Shown: positions 38,866 through 51,249 of the stretch, piece after piece
Layout: every line of letters begins with the position of its first letter
How positions within the stretch are numbered: the stretch's first letter is position 1
Source: Mesorhabditis belari
Lineage: Eukaryota > Nematoda > Chromadorea > Rhabditida > Rhabditidae
Direction of reading: 5' to 3'
Length of the DNA stretch: 64,000 nt
NCBI GenBank assembly: GCA_958450365.1
Contig: CAUEEP010000909.1
Span: 1,224,747-1,288,746, forward strand
The notes under the pieces: generated by a model
Database searches by the model: none
Seen by the model: only the letters and a program-made list of their open reading frames with translations
What the model was told of the DNA's origin: nothing
Program-made: the position numbers and the translations under genes

Positions 38866-40706
38866 GTCTCAGTCCCTCTATATATAATAGATTGTTTTGT
38901 ATCCAAAATGCTGAAGCTATTCTAAATTTTATTGAGTTTTACTGAATTTGTGAGACTTTGGGTATCATAAGTTTGCGAGTTGACGATAAATTGACCAAGT
39001 CAAGACTTGTAAACTTTCCCTGGGGCTCCTAAAGCTTTCGATAAAAATTTACAAGTGAATCCTGGTGAACTGTCAATCAGTGATCAGTCAATCGAAGTCT
39101 TTTCTGTTTCAGATTGCAGCACAACTCTCCGATTTTTGTATGTTTTTCATGCAACAAGTCTTCATTTTACCATATGGTGGATGCATTTTCGGGAGACCGT
39201 TTGATTTATCGCTTGATATCGTTGCTTTTATTGTGGTAAGAGCAGAAGATTGGAGAGTTTTGCTATTCTGAGATATTGTCATAATACTCTAATAGAAGTC
39301 CCTATAAGAACGTCGAGTAGTCTAAGTTTACTTTCAAACAAACGCTCATATCGCGACCCCAGTACATTTTTTTCTACGCTTTAAGTGTCAAATGAATGTA
39401 GAAAGGATGGGTGATTTTTTGAGATATAACACGTACTTTAAGCATTAATCAGCGCTTAGAAAAAAAGGATTGAAAAGTGGCACTATCGCTTTGGCTATTA
39501 CCAGAAACAGGTCATTTTAGACCTTTAAACTTAAAAGTCACCCAAATCCCCAATAATCAATCGAATTCAAAATCTTTTTGCACTATTTTGTAGAGGAGAT
39601 TCAGAGCTTTCTAATAGTATATAATACTTTTTGGCTGAGGCTTGCAATCCTTTTGTTTTCAAAAAATAAGTGAGCGTTGGTTTCATTCCCATCACCCTAA
39701 TACAATAAGATCTAATGTTTGCAGCCTTTCTATTATCTCTTCAATCTTTGCGGTGTTTGGTCAATCTTTGCTTCACTTCTCTATAAACTCTATGTTCTTG
39801 GTTACTCGAATAAAAACCAAAACTTCTTTGTATTCCTTTGTGTGGTCGCTGGATTGTGCAATAGTGCAATCGAAGTTTTGATCTTTTTTATGGAATCTGA
39901 GCATCAAACAACTACAACTGCTGCACTGGCGTCAACTTATGGATTTAATGAGAGTACTAGAGTACTGGATTTGCTAAAAATATTGTAATTCAATTTAGCT
40001 ATTTATCCTGAATGCTTTCTTCAATCAAAAACAATAACTTTCTATCGAAATCTCGATGCAGCGAGTTACAATATTCCAACCGGGATTTTGGTTGTTTATC
40101 CAAGTGAACGTAAAAGAATTTACTTTAGGTTCTCATCAATTTTATCGAGCTTCTTTACATTACTTTGTTAGTAAAGAAAGAAACAATACTCACAAAGAGA
40201 ACAGCAAGCAAAAAGACAAGAGAAATGTTGGACTATCTGCAACTAGTTTATAATTTACAGGTGAGAATAAAAGAGATTAGATTAAAAGAATGAACTAGCT
40301 TGAAATAAAGGTCCGGTTCCAGAAACTGGTACAAAATCAGCAAAATCAGTAAAAACCTCTAGATTCTCGCCTTTTTCCTCACCGATGGCCTATCGCTGAC
40401 TACTTTTATATTAAGTATTACGAGGGTTTACTCAATTGAGAATATAGGTTTGTAGCTTCACTTTATTCAATAAAAATTCACTCAGTAACCGCCTCTTTTG
40501 GATTGGGAATGATTCTTTATTCTCCGTTTAACTCTCTAATTCTCATTTTTGCAACGAAAACCTATCGACAATATGTCTTTCAGTTCATTGTTGCGATGAA
40601 AAGTAAGCATTGGGAAAAGATTGATTGAATTTATTTTATTGTTTTTATTGAATAATTTCTAGCAACAACCACAAGGACAACAAGAATCAGTGTGGTTAGC
40701 AGATGA
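38266..40706 (+). CDS. serpentine (7TM) chemoreceptor-type GPCR, 289 aa, complete
   Basis: Six exons in phase: 38266-38424, 39113-39235, 39725-39953, 39999-40166, 40456-40602, 40663-40706. TM1 is in KSFILLSTILFVFVLLVM, followed by LYQNIQLASLIAAQLSDFCM (TM2). ILPYGGCIFGRPF is at the TM2-TM3 loop. TM3-4 are in PFYYLFNLCGVWSIFASLLY and NQNFFVFLCVVAGL, an extracellular loop runs to SYNIPTGILVVYPSERK, and TM6-7 end in SPFNSLILIFATKTYRQYV with a short Thr/Arg tail. The layout, the LPYGG motif and the NSLI..YR end fit nematode chemoreceptor superfamilies such as Str or Srh; the exact family is not certain. Exon 1 lies inside the palindrome arm and exons 2-6 outside it. Intron 1 holds the SINE-like unit and a CAGA microsatellite. 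Confidence 0.78.
38510..38663. repeat. SINE-like two-tRNA unit, mirror copy
   Basis: Reverse complement of 28811-28964 in the other palindrome arm, here inside intron 1 of the complete receptor gene. Confidence 0.6.
38776..38866. repeat. (CAGA)n microsatellite
   Basis: A run of CAGACAGA units with CAAA and TAGA/TACA interruptions, starting 69 bp outside the palindrome edge. The preceding GGGGCTGAGGAG resembles the repeat at 6160. Confidence 0.9.
39290..39480. repeat. partial MITE related to 16181-16545
   Basis: Shares TAGTCTAAGTTTACT, CAAACAAACGCTCATAT and the GAGCATTAA block with the MITE at 16181, but only one arm is present. It lies in intron 2 of the receptor. Confidence 0.6.
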
Positions 40707-40959
40707 GAGAAAATTCTTATTTGATAAATTCATTTACAAACATCCTCAAATGTTCAACGTTTTAAGGATCTTATTGTGCATATTTTTTCAAGATTTTGGC
40801 CATAATTTTGAGCTTAAAAGTAGGTATTAGGTCGAGTTTAGTACTTCTAAAGTCTCAGTCAGTCTTAGTCTTTCACCCAAATTCATTTTCTAATTGAATA
40901 AGTCTACCAAATAAGATACGGTTTTTTTCGTTAAATATAGCTCAATCATTTTCCTTACA

Positions 40960-41290
40960 AATGACTTTTGAAAGTTTCTGAAAAGCTTTGTTTTAATGTT
41001 ACACCAACGCCGGCCTTATCATCGATTTCGTGGAATGCTTTAAAATTGTTAAAGGCATTCATCCCGACCCCATTTTTTCTGGTCTCTTTGAATTCGGCTC
41101 TCTACGGGGCGCCTCCAGAAGAGGGTCTTTTCTCATACGCCAACCTTCCATTTCCTCTAAAAGCCCCCACAGTTTCTTTTTTAACCGAGTTATTAAATCC
41201 TGGAACATTTTACCCCCACATGTTCGTGATATTCCCACCTTGGCTAGATTTAAAGCCGCAATTTCGGCAATTGATTTAACTGCTCTGTGA
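40960..41290 (+). pseudogene. LINE retrotransposon C-terminal fragment
   Basis: The frame ending FFFNRVIKSWNILPPHV, RDIPTLARFKAAISAI has the conserved end of Jockey/CR1-type LINE reverse transcriptase proteins (R--WN-LP, then a F--L helix). An upstream piece, ALSSISWNALKLLKAF, is frame-shifted. No RT catalytic domain is present. Confidence 0.6.
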
Positions 41291-41329
41291 TTTTTTCTTG
41301 AGGTATCTATTTATCTTTTGGGTGTGTTT

Positions 41330-42650
41330 TGAGTGGTATCCCGGGTAATTATTGTGATTTTGTTTTGTCGCTATTCAACTGAAGCATATATATAAAGCAT
41401 TTCATTAGCAAGAAGCCGAGTGCTCAGAAGGTCCAATGATGTGATTTCGACCGTTTCTACCAATGAAACCTATTTTGATGACAAAATAAAAAAGATAGCG
41501 CACAAAAAGTTAAGTCTCCAACCAAAATCTATCTACTATATCTATAATTGAGGGTTGTATGTCCGTTCGTCTGTCCATCTGTGCGCAGCCATTGGCAAAA
41601 AAGGCGTGGTTTAGCTCTCGGCGCGCGCGGGAAAAAAAGGCGGAACTTAGTAAATTAGCTTTTTCTGTTATTATTTCAATTTTAAATTTTCAATTCTTAC
41701 CGCTACCTTGCGCGTAGCATTGCATTTATTAATCCGCTGCTACTAAATTTATATTTTTTACTAAAAAATAAACTTCCTTTTATCAATTGTTTTTTAGAAA
41801 ATTATAAAAATAAAATGTGTTCCTCTCAAAAAATAGTGTACATAAGAAACGGGCTACGGTAGAAATCAACTAAATATCTTGAATCTACTATAAACAAACA
41901 AATAAAACGATCGTCAAACATAAATAGGCAACATTTTAAAAAATATTTATAAAACCAAAAGTACCGACGCTGGCGGAAGTCGAATTCGGGTCGTGTGGGC
42001 TAGAAATAAGTGCGCTGGCACTGCGCCATCTACTAGAGCATGACCGAGTGGCTAAGGCGCACGTCTCTCAAACGAACGGAAGAGAGAGGTCGCGGGTTCG
42101 TCTCCTCTTGCCGCCGGGGTTCAATTGATAGCTTGTATTATGTTTTTGATCTTATTCCCGCTCTGGTCTTACATTTTAAGCTTTACAGCTGTTATTAAAG
42201 TCTATTTAAGATTTTAGCCTCTTTGTTTACCACTTTCAATCACTGCCAATTCCTTTGCATCAAACCTAATTGAGTTTCGATCATTTGCCAATTTCCGTAT
42301 GTTAAATAAAGATTTGAATAGTTTAAAAAATATATATTGAGTTTAAAGACTGACAAGTAAGCATTTTGCCGTTTAGATTCTCACTTGTGCGCCAGAAGGC
42401 GGGCGTTTACGAAATGATCTCCTCGTCAGGCATACGGTAGGGGAAAATTCAAAAGCGTAAGTCACTTCTAAAACAAAAATTCTCAAATAAACTTGGGATA
42501 AAATCTTTATTCATACACAATCAACCAAAAAGTAGTAAATCCACAACTAGAAGACCCGTCGGGGTGATAGAATAAAAAGAACAGGAATCAAAACAAAAAG
42601 ACTACTACTGATTTGAAAAATCAACTGAAACCAAAGCTTTTGCAAGATTT
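41330..42650. repeat. intergenic repeats with third SINE-like two-tRNA unit (41953-42115)
   Basis: 41540-41650 carries GTCCGTTCGTCTGTCC and a GGCGCGCGCGGG patch. 41953-42115 repeats the SINE-like unit: minus A box TGGCGCAGTGCCAGCGC, plus A box TGACCGAGTGGCTAAGGCG and plus B-box-like GGGTTCGTCTCC, again head to head. The rest of the interval up to the PDI stop shows no gene. Confidence 0.55.
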
Positions 42651-42659
42651 GGATTCTAT

Positions 42660-44795
42660 TTAAAGTTCAGTGTGTTCGTTTTTGTCTTCCTCCTCTTCTC
42701 TCGTCTCTTCCTCTTTCTCAACACCTTCATTTTTGATTTGGAACTCGTCAAGGAACTCTGTGAGTCCTTCAAGTGTTCGTTCTCCAGTGTAATCAATTGC
42801 TTTTTTTGAACCAGCTGGGAAGAATTTGATGGTAGGGAAGCCTTGGATTTTGACATCTTCAACCTGAAGCTGATGATTTAAAAGTGTCATAGTTGAAGTT
42901 AAAAGTATTTCTTCACAAAGTACCCTTCACAAAATCCCACCTCATTAGCTGTGCTGTCCATCTTGGCGATGACGATTTTCTTGTGATTTGCGTACTTCTC
43001 TCCAAGCTTATCCCAGATTGGAGCCAATTGCTCGCAATGTCCACACCATGGAGCGTAGAACTCGACGAAGTAGTGCTTTTTCTTGTTCTCGACAACTTGC
43101 TTGAAGTTTTTGCCGACAAGAACCTAAAACAATGGTGAGTAAGCTTGTCCTGGAGTTTTCGATCTAGCTACAGTATAGCTTTTGAGCTTTTTTATCTAGC
43201 TATAGATCAAAATTAAGTTAAATATTTTAGATCTAAGTTTTTACCTTAACAGGAGCCTTGTCCCAATCTTCAGGAATCTCCTCTGACATCAAATGAGGCT
43301 TCAGCGATCCGTCCAAGTATGATTTAGTGAATTCGGCAATGTTCTCGGTGGAGAGCTCTTCAAAATCAGGTTTGAACTTGATCATGTCCTCTTTTAGAGA
43401 AATGATTCGAATAGTTGGCAGATCGTCGTTCACAATTCCAAAGAATTCCATGACTTTAGCGTTCTCTTTCACATCCGTGTCAACGTAAACGAAGAGAACC
43501 TGGAACAAGCGGATAAATGAAGTGATGAACTGAGATTAGACTGATGACTGAAACTTTCTAACTAGTGGGAGAACTACCGTAACCCTGTTGGCTTAAACCA
43601 GCTGGAGTTTGGCTATAGTACCCTTCGCACTATCAGCTATCCTTTGGATAATGAAATTGTTTATTATCCAAAGAGATTACGATAGCTTTTTCATTGATTA
43701 GTAAACGGTAACTAATGGCAATGATATAACCCTTCCCTTAGCCAAAATGATCAAACCTTGCCCTTGAATTCCTTGGCTGCCGTTTTGAATTGCTCAAAAA
43801 TCTCCTCGAACTTCGATGATTTCTTCGAGATGAAGAGCAAGTTATGTGACTTGATCTCTCCACCGAAAAGCGATGAACGAGCTTTTTGAGTGTACTCAGC
43901 GACAAGTGGCAGACGGTTGGCTTGAATCCAGGCTTTTAGCGTGTCTGCTTTGAGCTAAAGCTTAAAACATTAAAATCTTTTGCGATCCATTTACCTCTTC
44001 ATCAAAGAATGTCTTGTCATTGTCATTCTTCTTCAACAAGAAGATTCCCTCACCCTCTAACTCAAGCTCTTTTTTGAGGGACTCGTCACTCAACACTCCG
44101 AACTTCACATCCTCAATTTCGGCGGCAACATCGAGGAATGACTTTGCTTTATCGCTGTCAGCATTCTGGAATCAAAAACTTAACAAATTATTTGAATATT
44201 CTTGCAGATCTTTAAAAAATTTACCTCAAAGTACCCAATAATCGTGACATCAGCAGATTTTGAGAACTCTTTGAGCTCGTCAGCGCTATTGAGAAGTTTT
44301 GCAATGGGTTGAGCCTTCTGTTTGAGCCATTCAATGATCGAAGCGGAGTCTCGTCTTCCCGCGTATTCGAGGGGAATTCCATTTCGGAAGAGCTTCAGCG
44401 TTGGATAGCCACGAGTGACAAACTCCGCGCCGATATCCTCATGAACTGTGGCGTCCAGCTTTCCGAGTCGAATTGCTGAGCCATCTTTTTTGAGTCGAGT
44501 GGCTGCCTGTAGGCTTGACTATTGACTTTTGTCCGGATAATTCTTTACCTTGGCAAATTCGGGTTCAAGAGCTTTGCAGTGTCCACACCATGGAGCGTAA
44601 AATTCGACAAGAATGAACTCGGTTTCTCCAACGATATCATCAAAGTTTTCCTGAAAAGTGTCTTGGAGTTAAGTCGCTGAGCTACTCAATCGATTCTCTG
44701 ACCTTTGTTAGCACGATGACATTCTCCTCTTCTTCGATTTCAACCCCGAAGACTCCAATGGTCAGCAGGAGGCTTAAGAAGATTGTCTTGAGCAT
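42660..44795 (-). CDS. protein disulfide isomerase, 495 aa, complete
   Basis: Eight exons in phase: 44703-44795, 44549-44650, 44225-44506, 43995-44165, 43757-43954, 43245-43499, 42941-43123, 42660-42863. It has a signal peptide, [17 protein letters not shown]. Thioredoxin domain a has [18 protein letters not shown] (CGHC at about residue 53). Two redox-silent b/b' domains follow, then domain a' with [20 protein letters not shown] (CGHC at about 394) and [11 protein letters not shown] with the cis-Pro loop. The acidic tail ends HTEL, an ER-retrieval signal. It catalyses disulfide formation and isomerisation in the ER and in nematodes also serves collagen prolyl 4-hydroxylase as beta subunit. 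Length and domain order fit pdi-1/pdi-2 type proteins; which orthologue was not decided. All residues needed for catalysis are present. Confidence 0.95.
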
Positions 44796-45530
44796 GTCTA
44801 AATGAAAAATGACAATTGGAATAAGTCACTGAATCTGTAGAACGATAAACTGTTCAAAGAACAACAAACTTTAACCTAGATATCAACTCTTTCAGGCTCT
44901 TTTTCTTATTTTTGAGTTTCTAAGAGTTGGACAACTGCAAAGAGGGAAGAAATCTGTTCTAACTGCCATAAGCTATAAAAAAGAACAGGTAAATAAAGCA
45001 ATTTCTTTTTCTATTTACAGAACCAAGTGAATAAAATGACAAAGAACTCAAGAAATAGAAATAGTTCAAATTGCTTAAAACCTGATTAACAAATAGTTAT
45101 TATTAAGGAAAAATTGAAATGAAATTGAATGAAATCGGGCTCCAAATGTTCTATGACTTGGAGAAGAAAGAAAATTGGGGGCAAGAACTCTTTTTGCATT
45201 CCCTTTTCTTTCTTTCTCGACCCCATTTTGGTGAAAATGAAAGGATGGGGCAGCAAAGCGAAAAACAGGTTCTTTCTCAGACTATAGCCAAAAGAAAAGA
45301 CAAGACAAGACTTCTCAAAGGGTTGGGTCAGTTTTTTTACTAAAATCAACTCGGCTTCACCGGGTCGATCATTTTTTTGCCTTTGTCTCTGAAATGGGGA
45401 TCCTTGTAAAAGAAAATTTGATAGAAAATCGAAAAACTCGCAATTAAAAACAAGTTTGAGTTAGTAAAATTTCAAGATTCAATGCTTTATTCGAAAATTT
45501 GTATATGCTTAATTTGTATATGCTTAATTT
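44796..45530. other. upstream region of the PDI gene, nothing recognised
   Basis: AT-rich. Open frames at 45086-45349 on both strands lack start context and motifs. No transposon ends were seen. Confidence 0.4.
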
Positions 45531-45689
45531 ATTTCAAAATCTCAAGTGTTATATAGAGAATTGTAGCCCTTAATCTTGGCTACATTTTGCTACAAAAAAC
45601 TTCCCAATCGAATTGTTACGACTGATTTTACAAGTCCTTGAATGAGCAAAGAGCAGAGATTGACCAGTGAACAGAGATATGGAGACGCC

Positions 45690-45897
45690 TCTCCCGCTGC
45701 TCAAACACTGCTCCGGGTCCCGATGGTGTTCGCTACTCGGTTTGGAAGAAATTCGATGCTGGCTCGGTGATTCTAGCGGCCGTCTTCAATGCCATTCAAC
45801 GTCTCAAACATGTGCCATCCAATTGGAATGCCTCGCGGACGATTCTACGGCACAAGAAGGGGGAAAAGTCTGATGTGACAAGCTGGAGACCTCTTTG
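45690..45897 (+). pseudogene. non-LTR retrotransposon RT fragment
   Basis: The frame TAPGPDGVRYSVWKKFDAG, then AIQRLKHVPSNWNASRTILR and KKGEKSDVTSWRPL, is the start of a reverse transcriptase domain (APGPDG--Y, P--W, KKG----WRPL) as in R2/R4-like LINEs. It stops just after WRPL; the catalytic FADD part is missing. Confidence 0.8.
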
Positions 45898-45929
45898 TAA
45901 TTTGTATATAATTTGTCTATATGTTGTAG

Positions 45930-46245
45930 CCGATTATGAATGAGTGGGTCCGGACGCGTCCAACCATCAAGTATTTGATATCATTCAACGCAGAATCATT
46001 AATAATTATGTTAAATTTTCTAAATTAGAAAGATTGGATAAAAAGAAAAAAAATTATGGGGCTTTAAAGTTTTCTCCTGAACAAACAGTTTTTTTGCTCT
46101 AATTTTTTTCTTTTTATCAAATCTTGCTAATTTTAAAAATTTAAGATAATTATCAATGATTCTGCGTTGAATGATAATAAATACTTGATGGTTGGCACCT
46201 CCTAGACTTGATGGTTGGGCGCTCATTCGTAATCGGCTACGGGGT
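45930..46245. mobile_element. MITE-like foldback (about 316 bp)
   Basis: The arms GTAGCCGATTATGAATGAGT and GCTCATTCGTAATCGGCTAC enclose mirrored blocks including TTCAACGCAGAATCATT. A related pair of ends occurs next to it (GCCGATTTTGAATGAAA near 46250 and TTTCATTCATAATTGGCTAC near 46413). Confidence 0.75.
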
Positions 46246-46439
46246 CCCGCCGATTTTGAATGAAACGTTGTAGCGCCGGCAATTTTTAACCTAAACTCAC
46301 AAATTTGGTACCAATCGACGCAGAATTTAATTCGCTACAAGATGATATAATATTGTCCTCATACATTAAAGGGTTGCTCTACTAGAAAGATTTGCCAAAA
46401 AATTTCATTCATAATTGGCTACGACATATATTTGTCTAT

Positions 46440-47880
46440 ATTGACGAGGCAAAGTAGATCAATCAGAAATTTATGTTTTATAACACATTAAAGAATGTTC
46501 AAATGTTTATGAAACATTCAAGAAATGTTCAAATTGTTATTAGAAAAACGAAAACTAAATCAGATATTTATCTTGTATGAAAAGCTTTACTTGTTAAGTT
46601 CATGCAATTTTGTGCAAAGTGAATTTGAATACAAGTATCTGATTGGCCAGAAAGTTTTGTCCCCTTTTTTTAAGGGTTAATTTTTAAAATGAATAATGAA
46701 CAATCGATTTATGGCTTGTTTTAACAGAAAGTCCTATTATTTCTTTACAACTTTCCCTTTAAGAAATTCTGAAAAGCTCGGATTCGTTAATTTTTAAAAG
46801 TGGGAAGTCGAGCAGTCAAAAAAGGATGAAACGATGAAACTCAAAGTTCTGATTTGAGCACTTTTTGTCAAAGAAACCTATTTTTGTGTCTATAGATAAA
46901 AGATAGAGCACAAAAAGTTAGGTAAATAGACAAATTTTCGAAGAAATTGATTCAACCGATTTCATTTTATGTCCATTGTAAGGATTTTAGGAAAAACAAG
47001 AATTCCCGTTCGGATTTGCTTGAAAGCGGACTCAAATTTGCCTAAAAATGAGTTAAATGAAATAGTTAATCTTTTTTATTTAAAGAAAACACACGTTGAT
47101 CGGCTAATTATTCATTTATAAACGAAAATTTCGAAAAAGTAGGACAAAACTTTTCGGCCAAAGCGATAATTACCGTATTTTTTTTAATATTATTGCCCCC
47201 CGGGGGGGGGGGTTTGTTTTTTTTTTTTTTTTTTGTTTTTTTGGGGAGAAAAAAAAACTTACTCCCCCCAATATATTCTATTTTTAAATTTTTTTTTCCC
47301 ACCCCAAATGGGTTTTTTTTGGGGGGGTTTTAGGGTTTTGTAGAAATTTTGGAAGGGAAGGGGGGGTTAAAATAAAAGAAAAAAGATCATAAAATTACTA
47401 GAACTAACCTACTTGTTCTGTTCTCTCGGTTCTCCATTCACTTCTCTGACGTTGGGTGTGGAGGTGTAGCGTTGGATTGGAGCATTTTATCTCATTTAAT
47501 CACAATAATATGAAAAAGTTCAAGAAATTAGCCATTTTGCGATAAAGAACAGATACAGAGCATCATTATTCAATAACAGTCAATCAGGAATACATAAGAA
47601 AGTTGTTTAGTCTAGAAAACAGTAATCAATCAATGAAATGTGGAAGAGGGAAAGGTTTGTTTTGCTATTGGTGTTGTTCTATAGTCTTTTTACACAAATG
47701 GCTTCACTATCAAATAGAATCGTTTATTATTCTTGTTGTTTGATCGTTTGTGCCGGATTTTCACTTGTTGTTTGTGAGCTATTTAATCCTTTTGATGTTT
47801 TTGTTAGACTGTAGACTTGTCCAACTGTTTTACAACCGTTAAATGGCGCCAAGAAGATGGTTAGTGCACGTCTACGGTAG
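46440..47880. other. gene-free stretch with a homopolymer-rich, possibly misassembled patch
   Basis: No gene was found. 47190-47370 consists of long alternating runs of G, T, A and C, with blocks such as CCCCCCGGGGGGGGGG. This could be real low-complexity DNA or low-quality sequence. Confidence 0.5.
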
Positions 47881-47882
47881 GC

Positions 47883-50800
47883 CTAAACACTGAATTCTTG
47901 AAGCCAACAATGTAAGCCCACTCTAAACAGGATTAGTGTCAACAACGCATCAACGGCTGAGTATCCAGAGACAAAAGTTGTCACATAGATGCCTTGGTAG
48001 GGTTGAACGATGCCTGAAAACGCGTCTGATTAAAGGATAGACTTTTGTGGGTCAGTTTTACAAAGTTAACCCAGATTAGGTAAGGTAAGGTCCGAAGCCA
48101 GTTTGGACTTGACTTCTACCCTGGTTTCTACCGTGGCCTTGCTTTACCTGATCCAGTTTGCTTTTAGAATAACTCTACTTACAGATGTTCATCAAATTCT
48201 GATCATAAGTGAAATTTAGACTCGAAATTCTGTGCCCAACTCACCAAGAATCCCTCCATAAACCACCGCTCCAACTGGCAAACATTCGCAAACGAGAGGA
48301 GAGATTGCCTAAAAACTTTCACATACATTTTTTGGATATTTTTACATTGTTTGCTTCAATAAATTTGTCATTAAAGCAATTTTATGAAAAATTGTGAGCA
48401 TTTGAAAAACAACAATACTTTTTAACCACCCTGTCACTTAACGTATTGTATTCTGGGCTCACCACCGCTAAGTCACTGATTTAAGCTAAGTCAGTGACTT
48501 AAACTTCTCGTTAAGTCAGCGGCTTAAGAATTCTGCTAAGTGACATAACTGACTGACTGACTTAAGCCTAGTAACTGACTAAGTCACCTCTCCCTAAGTC
48601 ACTGACTTAAAATGCTGGTGAAACCGGGGCCTGGTTTTTGTTATTTTCAAAGATTTCTCACCTGAGCCAGCAGTACATTTAGCAGCTGTAATTGGATTCG
48701 TTTCTTTGTGGCTGGCATCACGGATTTCTTCACAAAAGAGTATCTAAACAAACGTTTCCATCTCCAATCAAATGCCCACTCACAGTTTGATACCCGTCCA
48801 ACACACGATTGTATAGAAAATCCCGCAAACGAGGAAACAACCCGATCCACCTAGGATATCCCATCCATAATGCACTTGACCGTTCTCGTCGAGGTACTGA
48901 ATAAATGTACGGTAAAATCGAGTTAAGTAAAATTGGCACAGGTGAAATCTTTTCCTAAAAGGGCTTTGAGCGAGTAACGGTAGTACTGAAACTTGTTAGA
49001 TTACATAATAATTGTTCTAATAATATATAATAATCCTGCCGAAATTCTAACTAGCCAGGGTGTTTTGAAACCAGTTTTTTTTAATTCTACCCATTAGAAG
49101 GTTACATTTTAAGACGACTGTAAGTTGAGGTGATTGCTTGAAAAAGAATGGTTAAGTTGGACTTTATAAATGCTTGTAACTAGACTGTTTCTCCCAATAA
49201 ATGGCATTCTTGTCTTTCCTTGTTAAATTTTAGGGTATTCACTCAACGATAAGCTGAGTAAATTGAAATTTGACGAGAGGGAAACGCACTCCACACTCTA
49301 CAAGTGTTCACAATATCTTTTGCATAAGTTACATGATTGCTCAAATGTAATTTCCGGCATTTGTCCGTCTTCCCGCACCATTCTACCTTTTATGTGGGTC
49401 AATTACTTTTTTTACCACTTACAAAGCCTAGGCCGTACCAAAATTAGCCAAAAACCAAAAGCAAGTACAAGTAAATCATTTATGTGAGGTCAGAAAGGTC
49501 AGAATGGTGCAGAAAGTGCAAAAAGATCCCTAATTTCCTTATTTTAGCCATTAGAAGATTGAGAAGAAGCCAGAAAATTGCGAAGTCATCACATCCAAAT
49601 GCGAGGCGTGTTGAGAGTCGAGAATAATCGAGCTTTTGCCCGTTTCGTTTCATGAGTTTTTGCTGCCCCTACGGATCGAAATCCTTGGGATGAATCCAAA
49701 ATTCACAGCGGCTCCCTTCAGCACCTTTTTACAGGCACTTGGGGTCCCATTCCGACCGACGGAGAACCCGCCCTTGTGGTCAAAATGAGCCGGAATCGGG
49801 TTTGCCAATTCTACAGCCATGGTTAGTTTTGGGAAGCGGTGACCACATGGGGCAGACAACGGATTGGTTACCGGATGACCCAAAATGGACGCTTCCTATT
49901 TGAAAATTGAAAAGGGACTATATGACCAAAACTAGTATGCCAGATCGGGCGCGATTGTGCTCGCGCCCAGGGAACATATAACTATCTTTTTTTTGCATTT
50001 TAAATCCCAAAAACTTCAAATTTTTGAACAGAAAAAATGGTTTTTACAAGATTTTACAAGTTAGAACTGATAGAAACGACGCAATTTTTACAAGATAGAA
50101 CTGATAGAACTTAAACTTAACTCTAATAGACCTGTGAAAGTCTGAAAAAAAGAGTCCAGACTGGTACAATTGCAAGTACAGAATTGGGCTTTGACGCAAT
50201 TCTTAGTGACTAATACCCTTGCAATTTGACAAGATTTTTGCAAATGAGAATTAAGTAAAGTGTAAAGAAAGTCTGCAATTTAAATTTTACAGTAAGATTA
50301 TGCATCTTATCGTAATCTTTTAGAGTTTTAGAGTTTAGAGTAGAGTTAGGTAAACAGTTTTAGTTCAATTCAACAGCTTTCTAATCTCACCTTGAACACG
50401 GAAGCGAAATAGTAAAGTCGGTCATCGATCGTTATTCCCATATAGTTTTTCATGTCCTCTGTCCAGTGAAAGCGCCGAAAATCCGTTGGCTAAATTGTCG
50501 TATTTTAAAGCATATTCTAGAAGCCATTCTACAGTATCTAGACAATTTAAAAGCTTTTAAAAACTCACGCCAAGTCCAAAGATGCCAAAACAAGCGTAGA
50601 GACCGGCTACCGTGAAATGAATAACGAAAAGCAGCAAGATCCCCCACCAACGCTTGAAAAGGAATTGGAATTGACTGAAACAGGAAATAAAAGCTAATTT
50701 GCAATAAAATACTATTAAGAATAAGTAGTTTCAACAATCTTTTGGCTAATGATCATTCATAAAACAAACCCTGTGATCATTGAGTATCGAAAGAGACAAT

Positions 50801-51170
50801 GCACTCCAAGAAGACTCAGCGATTGAGCAAAAGTGTGCATGTAGAAAACCAATGCCCACCAATTTGCCAAATAGGAGCCAGAACGAGAGAAATTCTTGGA
50901 TATACAAAAGAAACCACGTTTGTTGATTAGAAAGACCTAAAAGATTGAATTTGGACGAATCCAAAAGTCAAAACTAACCATTTCTGTGACTTTATTCACC
51001 ACGGAAAAGTAGATGTTATAGATTGAGATTATTGCTAACATTTTCTTGTATTTTGTTGCGGAGACCATTGAATCGGTGACGATCACGTAGAGAAGGAAAA
51101 TGTTGAAAATGATTCCAGCCGAGGTGGCAATTGTGGTGCCAATTGAATGGAAGTGAAGCTCGTCTTCCAT
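47883..51170 (-). CDS. serpentine (7TM) chemoreceptor, Str-like, 317 aa, complete
   Basis: Eight exons in phase: 50979-51170, 50770-50936, 50569-50674, 50391-50489, 48784-48896, 48662-48743, 48245-48308, 47883-48013. It starts MEDELHFHSIGTTIATSAGI with TM1 NIFLLYVIVTDSM and the YKKML motif after it. SLLGVHCLFRYSMITG at TM3 matches the H-x-RY position of Str receptors. TM4 is in WWGILLLFVIHFTVAGLY. An extracellular loop includes FRRFHWTEDMKNYMGI. TM5 is in GCFLVCGIFYTIVCW, TKKRIQLQLLNVLLAQ leads to TM6, and TM7 is in SGYSAVDALLTLILFRV. A CTTTGTTCAG acceptor two bases upstream of the ATG could be a trans-splice site. Likely a chemosensory GPCR in neurons. Intron 4 (1.5 kb) carries repeats and no nested gene I trust. 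Confidence 0.82.
48465..48620. repeat. array of AAGTCAGTGACTTA-type palindromic words
   Basis: At least eight variants of TAAGTCA(G/C)TGACTTA-like words in 150 bp, in both orientations, for example GCTAAGTCAGTGACTTAAAC and CCCTAAGTCACTGACTTAAA. It lies in an intron of the Str-like gene. Confidence 0.75.
49500..49960. other. intron segment with an open but unassigned stretch
   Basis: A minus-strand open frame at 49650-49883 has moderately high GC and residues such as PLSAPCGHRFPKLTMAVEL. No start, splice or family evidence; possibly repeat-derived. It lies inside intron 4 of the Str-like gene. Confidence 0.25.
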
Positions 51171-51249
51171 TTCTGAACAAAGATATAGCTTTTTGGTCAA
51201 TTTCAATGGTAAGACTTGATGAAAGAATGAATACTTTGTAACGGAGATG

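Noticed and set aside
42893..44241. Plus-strand ORFs across the PDI region
   Set aside because: They are shadows of the minus-strand PDI exons.
49650..49883. GC-richer minus-strand ORF in the Str-like receptor intron
   Set aside because: No family, start or splice evidence; kept only as an unassigned stretch.
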